Below, piece by piece: positions 61,570 through 64,000 of a DNA stretch of 64,000 nucleotides. Source of the DNA: Ardenticatenales bacterium. Its GTDB lineage: Bacteria; Chloroflexota; Anaerolineae; Promineifilales; Promineifilaceae. Location of the stretch: NCBI GenBank assembly GCA_020634515.1, contig JACKBL010000006.1, forward strand, positions 62,001-126,000, read 5' to 3'. The notes beneath the pieces are model-generated. The model was not told the DNA's origin. It saw only the letters and a program-made list of their open reading frames with translations, and did not search any database. The stretch's first letter is position 1; the number at the start of each line of letters is the position of its first letter. A program made the position numbers and the translations under genes.

Positions 61570-61978
61570 CACCAATGTGCTGGTCAGCGCCGCCATTAAG
61601 CCGCGCGGTGAGGCTGGCCGTGTCCTGGCGCATTGGCAGAACGGCGAGTTTACGCTGCTGTATGGTACGGCGTTGCTGGAAGAGTTGATTGATGTCTTGA
61701 ACCGTCCCCATCTGCGCGATAAGTATCGTCTGACTCCGCACTATCTTCACCTCTTTTTAGGCGTCATTCGGATACGAGGGGAGAAGGTCGAACCAACACA
61801 CCGGGTAACGGTATGTCGCGACCCCCACGATGACATGTTTTTGGATGTGGCTCTCAACGGTGAAGCCGATTATGTAATCAGCAACGATAATGATTTGTTG
61901 GTCCTGTCGCCATTCGAAGACATTCAGATTATTACACCATCAGCTTTTCTGAGGCAACTTGAGCATCAGAACAGGTGA
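61550..61978 (+). CDS. PIN-domain toxin (COG1569 type)
   Basis: 142 residues with GTG start. N-terminal AVADTNVLVSAAIKPRG (first catalytic aspartate), then middle acidic ELID and C-terminal CRDPHDDMFLDVAL, with VISNDNDLLVL for the last metal ligands. Ribonuclease toxin paired with the preceding antitoxin. GGAGAG lies upstream of the start. Confidence 0.92.
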   Translation: MIRAVADTNVLVSAAIKPRGEAGRVLAHWQNGEFTLLYGTALLEELIDVLNRPHLRDKYRLTPHYLHLFLGVIRIRGEKVEPTHRVTVCRDPHDDMFLDVALNGEADYVISNDNDLLVLSPFEDIQIITPSAFLRQLEHQNR

Positions 61979-62027
61979 GGCGAAACTGTCCAGCCCTTTT
62001 TTGAAGGGGAAGTGCTTGTGTTGGGGG

Positions 62028-63071
62028 TTATTCCTGGCTGCTGGATGCGGCGGCCTCGTCGATTGCGGCGGCGGGAGTGACTGTATCATCTGGCGCGGGG
62101 GCGTGGTCGAGGCGGGCGGCAGCGTCGGGTGTGACGGCTGGCGTTGATTGGCTGGGATAGGCGGGCGCAGAAATATCCCCGGCAGCCACCCATTCCTCAT
62201 ATGTGCGGCCATCGGGCATAGTTGCTTGGGAGAGATCCGCTGCTGTTAGCAGTTCTCTCAACTCCACTTCTGCTATCCTCAAGTTAGCCCCTGATAAGTT
62301 TACTCCTAACAAGTTTGCTCCATATAAGACAGATCTCACCATGTTTGCCCGGACGAGATTTGCTTTCTGCAAATTAGCATTTCGTAAATCTGCATCATAC
62401 AAATCGGCATTCATTAAGTCAGCATGTGCAAGATTCGCTTTTACAAGGTCCGCATGTATTAGCAATGTGCCCACTAGCGTTGCTTGTGTTAGCTTGACCC
62501 CCCTCAAACGCGCCCTAATCAAATTTGAATGACTTAAGTTCACTTGTCTCAGGTCAGCCCTCTCAAGCGAGAAGGAAGCATTTAGTAGCTTTGATTCTTG
62601 GAGGAATTGTAGTACTTGCTGATTGCGTCCTGCGTCCAGGTCTCGGAGTACGGTCAGGGTGCAGGTTCTTGCCAGGCGTTTGACGTTTTCGTCTGCGTCT
62701 GGCCCCAGCCCCTGTTTCAGAATCAATTCTGTGATGCGGTCGAAGTAGTTTTCTAGAGTTTGCTGCCGCTGTCGCTCCAGGGCAAGTTCCCTGTCCGTTT
62801 CCCGTTCCTTTTCGGCAATTTCTAGTTCGGTGCGTTTTTGTACGTTGCTGAACCAAAGGCCAGCGGCAGCGAGGACGGCAGGGACGATAAGCAATTCCAT
62901 CCAATCCCAATACGTTTTCTCGGCAAAGCCCATGTTGCCGGCATCTACCGTCTCCCACGTAATCCAAACCAGCAAGGCAAGGATGGTAACGATAGTAGCC
63001 CCTGTCAAGATGCGGGGGATATGCTTGCGCGTGATTCCTGTTATGAGCCAACCCAGGATTCTTCTTATCAT
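62028..63071 (-). CDS. Membrane-anchored pentapeptide-repeat protein
   Basis: About 347 residues. Two membrane helices near the N-terminus (RILTGATIVTILALLVWITW, then LLIVPAVLAAAGLWFS), a long charged coiled-coil (KRTELEIAEKERETDRELAL), and about 18 pentapeptide repeats (ANLAHADLMNADLYDADLRN pattern) before a Pro/Ala tail. Start at 63071 has GAGGAAAAAC upstream. Not linked to neighbours; a relative of the other pentapeptide gene at 33800, with the opposite topology order. Confidence 0.87.
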   Translation of the reverse strand: MIRRILGWLITGITRKHIPRILTGATIVTILALLVWITWETVDAGNMGFAEKTYWDWMELLIVPAVLAAAGLWFSNVQKRTELEIAEKERETDRELALERQRQQTLENYFDRITELILKQGLGPDADENVKRLARTCTLTVLRDLDAGRNQQVLQFLQESKLLNASFSLERADLRQVNLSHSNLIRARLRGVKLTQATLVGTLLIHADLVKANLAHADLMNADLYDADLRNANLQKANLVRANMVRSVLYGANLLGVNLSGANLRIAEVELRELLTAADLSQATMPDGRTYEEWVAAGDISAPAYPSQSTPAVTPDAAARLDHAPAPDDTVTPAAAIDEAAASSSQE

Positions 63072-63334
63072 CCTGTTTTTCCTCGCGGTACCGTTTTTTG
63101 CCGGCACTCCCGCCATTGCATGGGATTATGATGCTTCCATGTTACCACGCATGACGCCATCACCTACATCCAGAAAGCGGCCGCCCACAAAACCGTAACC
63201 CCCCGTCTCTATCCGTCGGCGCTCAGGTAGTCCTACTCGTGCGCCATTTGTACGAAGCGGAACCACCTGATACAATGATAACAGACCTCGACCAGTCTGG
63301 CCGAGGTTTTTGCATGTCTGGTAATTACTAAGCC
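63072..63334 (+). promoter_or_regulatory. Promoter with immediate hairpin upstream of typA
   Basis: TTGTAC at 63248-63253, 17-base spacer, TACAAT at 63271-63276, then a hairpin ACCTCG...CGAGGT followed by TTTTTG at about 63284-63312. The RNA would begin in the hairpin and meet a terminator-like U-run within 30 bases. Possibly a leader attenuator; the rest of the interval shows nothing else. Confidence 0.45.
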
Positions 63335-63393
63335 AGATTGGACCAATTTTCTCTGGTGAAATGGCCATTGAGCGTGTGAAATTGGTCCAATCT
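63335..63393 (+). repeat. ATTGG palindromic repeat with CATTGAGCG centre
   Basis: AGATTGGACCAATTTTCTCTGG and TGAAATTGGTCCAATCTCC (each shown within limits) with GGCCATTGAGCGTG between. Shares its centre with 42766 and 47703 units. Confidence 0.85.
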
Positions 63394-63543
63394 CCAGGGT
63401 GCCCCAGGCCCTGGTTGGATGAAAAACCCGGTTTGGGGCAAGTCAATAATCATCCGCGCCATCTGCGTCATCTGTGATGATGTTTTCACCAACCACAACC
63501 CGCGCGCATCCCATTTTGTCACCACGGCAGGTCTGAAAAATCT

Positions 63544-64000
63544 ATGCTTACGAAACGAACCAATTTGCGAAATATCGCCATCATCGCCCACGTGGACCAC
63601 GGCAAAACCACCCTTGTCGATGGTCTGCTGCGCCAGGCGCGCGTCTTCCGCAGCAACCAGCAGGTGGCCGAGCGCGTCCTCGACTCCAACGATCTGGAGC
63701 GCGAACGTGGCATCACCATCCTCGCCAAGAATACGGCCATCACCATTGACGACCCGCAAACGGGCGAGCGCGTGAAAATCAACATCGTAGACACGCCCGG
63801 CCACGCCGACTTCGGCGGCGAAGTGGAGCGGGTGCTAAACATGGTGGACGGCGTGCTGCTGCTCGTGGACGCCGCCGAAGGTCCCATGCCCCAGACCCGC
63901 TTTGTCCTCAAGAAGGCGCTGGAGATGGGACATCGCGCCATTGTCGTCATTAACAAGGTAGACCGCCGCGATGCCGGCCCGGAACGGGTGCTCAACGAAA
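63544..64000 (+). CDS. typA: GTP-binding protein TypA/BipA (partial, 3' end outside window)
   Basis: 152 codons, open to the window edge. Translation-factor GTPase: NIAIIAHVDHGKTTLVDGLL (P-loop), RERGITILAKNTAI (switch I), VDTPGHADFGGEV (switch II), and VVINKVDRRDA (NKxD). These are the exact segments of TypA, a ribosome-associated GTPase of stress and low-temperature growth. The start at 63544 is the first ATG in frame with these motifs; the ribosome binding site is weak (AGGTCTG). Confidence 0.93.
   Translation, partial: MLTKRTNLRNIAIIAHVDHGKTTLVDGLLRQARVFRSNQQVAERVLDSNDLERERGITILAKNTAITIDDPQTGERVKINIVDTPGHADFGGEVERVLNMVDGVLLLVDAAEGPMPQTRFVLKKALEMGHRAIVVINKVDRRDAGPERVLNE

Overview
The window looks like chromosomal DNA of a high-G+C bacterium, most likely an aerobic, filamentous-type Chloroflexota (Anaerolineae/Ardenticatenia-like). 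Supporting signs are threonine/proline 'TPTP' linkers in secreted proteins, many intergenic palindromic repeats, T-box and glmS RNA regulation as in Gram-positive-like lineages, and an aromatic-degradation gene set. The phylum is inferred from protein style; there is no rRNA in the window.

Layout. 1-3.5 kb: nucleotidyltransferase start, rhodanese, DUF423 membrane protein and a large anchored cytochrome c protein. 3.5-5.9 kb: glmS behind a self-cleaving glmS ribozyme. 6.1-11.3 kb (minus strand): phenylacetyl-CoA epoxidase genes paaA-paaB-paaC-paaD, an uncharacterised 312-residue protein and fumarylacetoacetase. 11.6-15 kb (minus): phosphatase and two paralogous secreted C39-like/TPR proteins. 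15.4-23 kb: a type I restriction-modification operon hsdM-hsdS-rhuM-toxin-antitoxin-hsdR with overlapping genes. 23-34.4 kb: GNAT, Mut7-C, an XRE regulator, P5C-type aldehyde dehydrogenase, the two subunits of a family I CoA-transferase (separated by other genes), MFS transporter and a pentapeptide-repeat protein. 34.6-39.7 kb: TetR regulator with paired operators, then YceI, pirin, FMN reductase, ring-cleaving dioxygenase and carboxylesterase, resembling an electrophile/quinone stress cluster. 40-42.7 kb: two-subunit molybdenum hydroxylase. 43-47.6 kb (minus): DUF1499, leuS, an alpha/beta hydrolase, then a leucine-specific T-box leader that has a tRNA-Ala(GGC) gene lodged inside it, and a second tRNA-Ala(CGC) upstream. 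47.9-59.8 kb: di-haem peroxidase, sugar-nucleotide genes (WbpB/WbpE-like and a WbpD-like acetyltransferase) flanking a 2050-residue alpha-2-macroglobulin, and uridine kinase. 59.9-64 kb: two tandem copies of an unrecognised leader RNA upstream of udk, 3-methyladenine glycosylase, a tRNA fragment, Phd/PIN toxin-antitoxin pair, membrane pentapeptide protein and the start of typA/bipA.

Three things stand out. (1) The T-box/tRNA nesting at 47.1-47.5 kb. (2) The palindrome TGCCGGCA occurs about 70 times, in all reading frames and on genes of both orientations. At many sites the local base composition flips sharply from G-rich (5' side) to C-rich (3' side); because the site is a palindrome this is the same pattern on both strands. 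(3) The tandem leader RNA before udk. Several families of palindromic mobile-like repeats (ends GTAAC...GTTAC, core ATTGGACCAAT) are scattered between genes, and two short repeats sit in frame inside hsdR.

All calls come from reading the sequence and translations; no database search was run.
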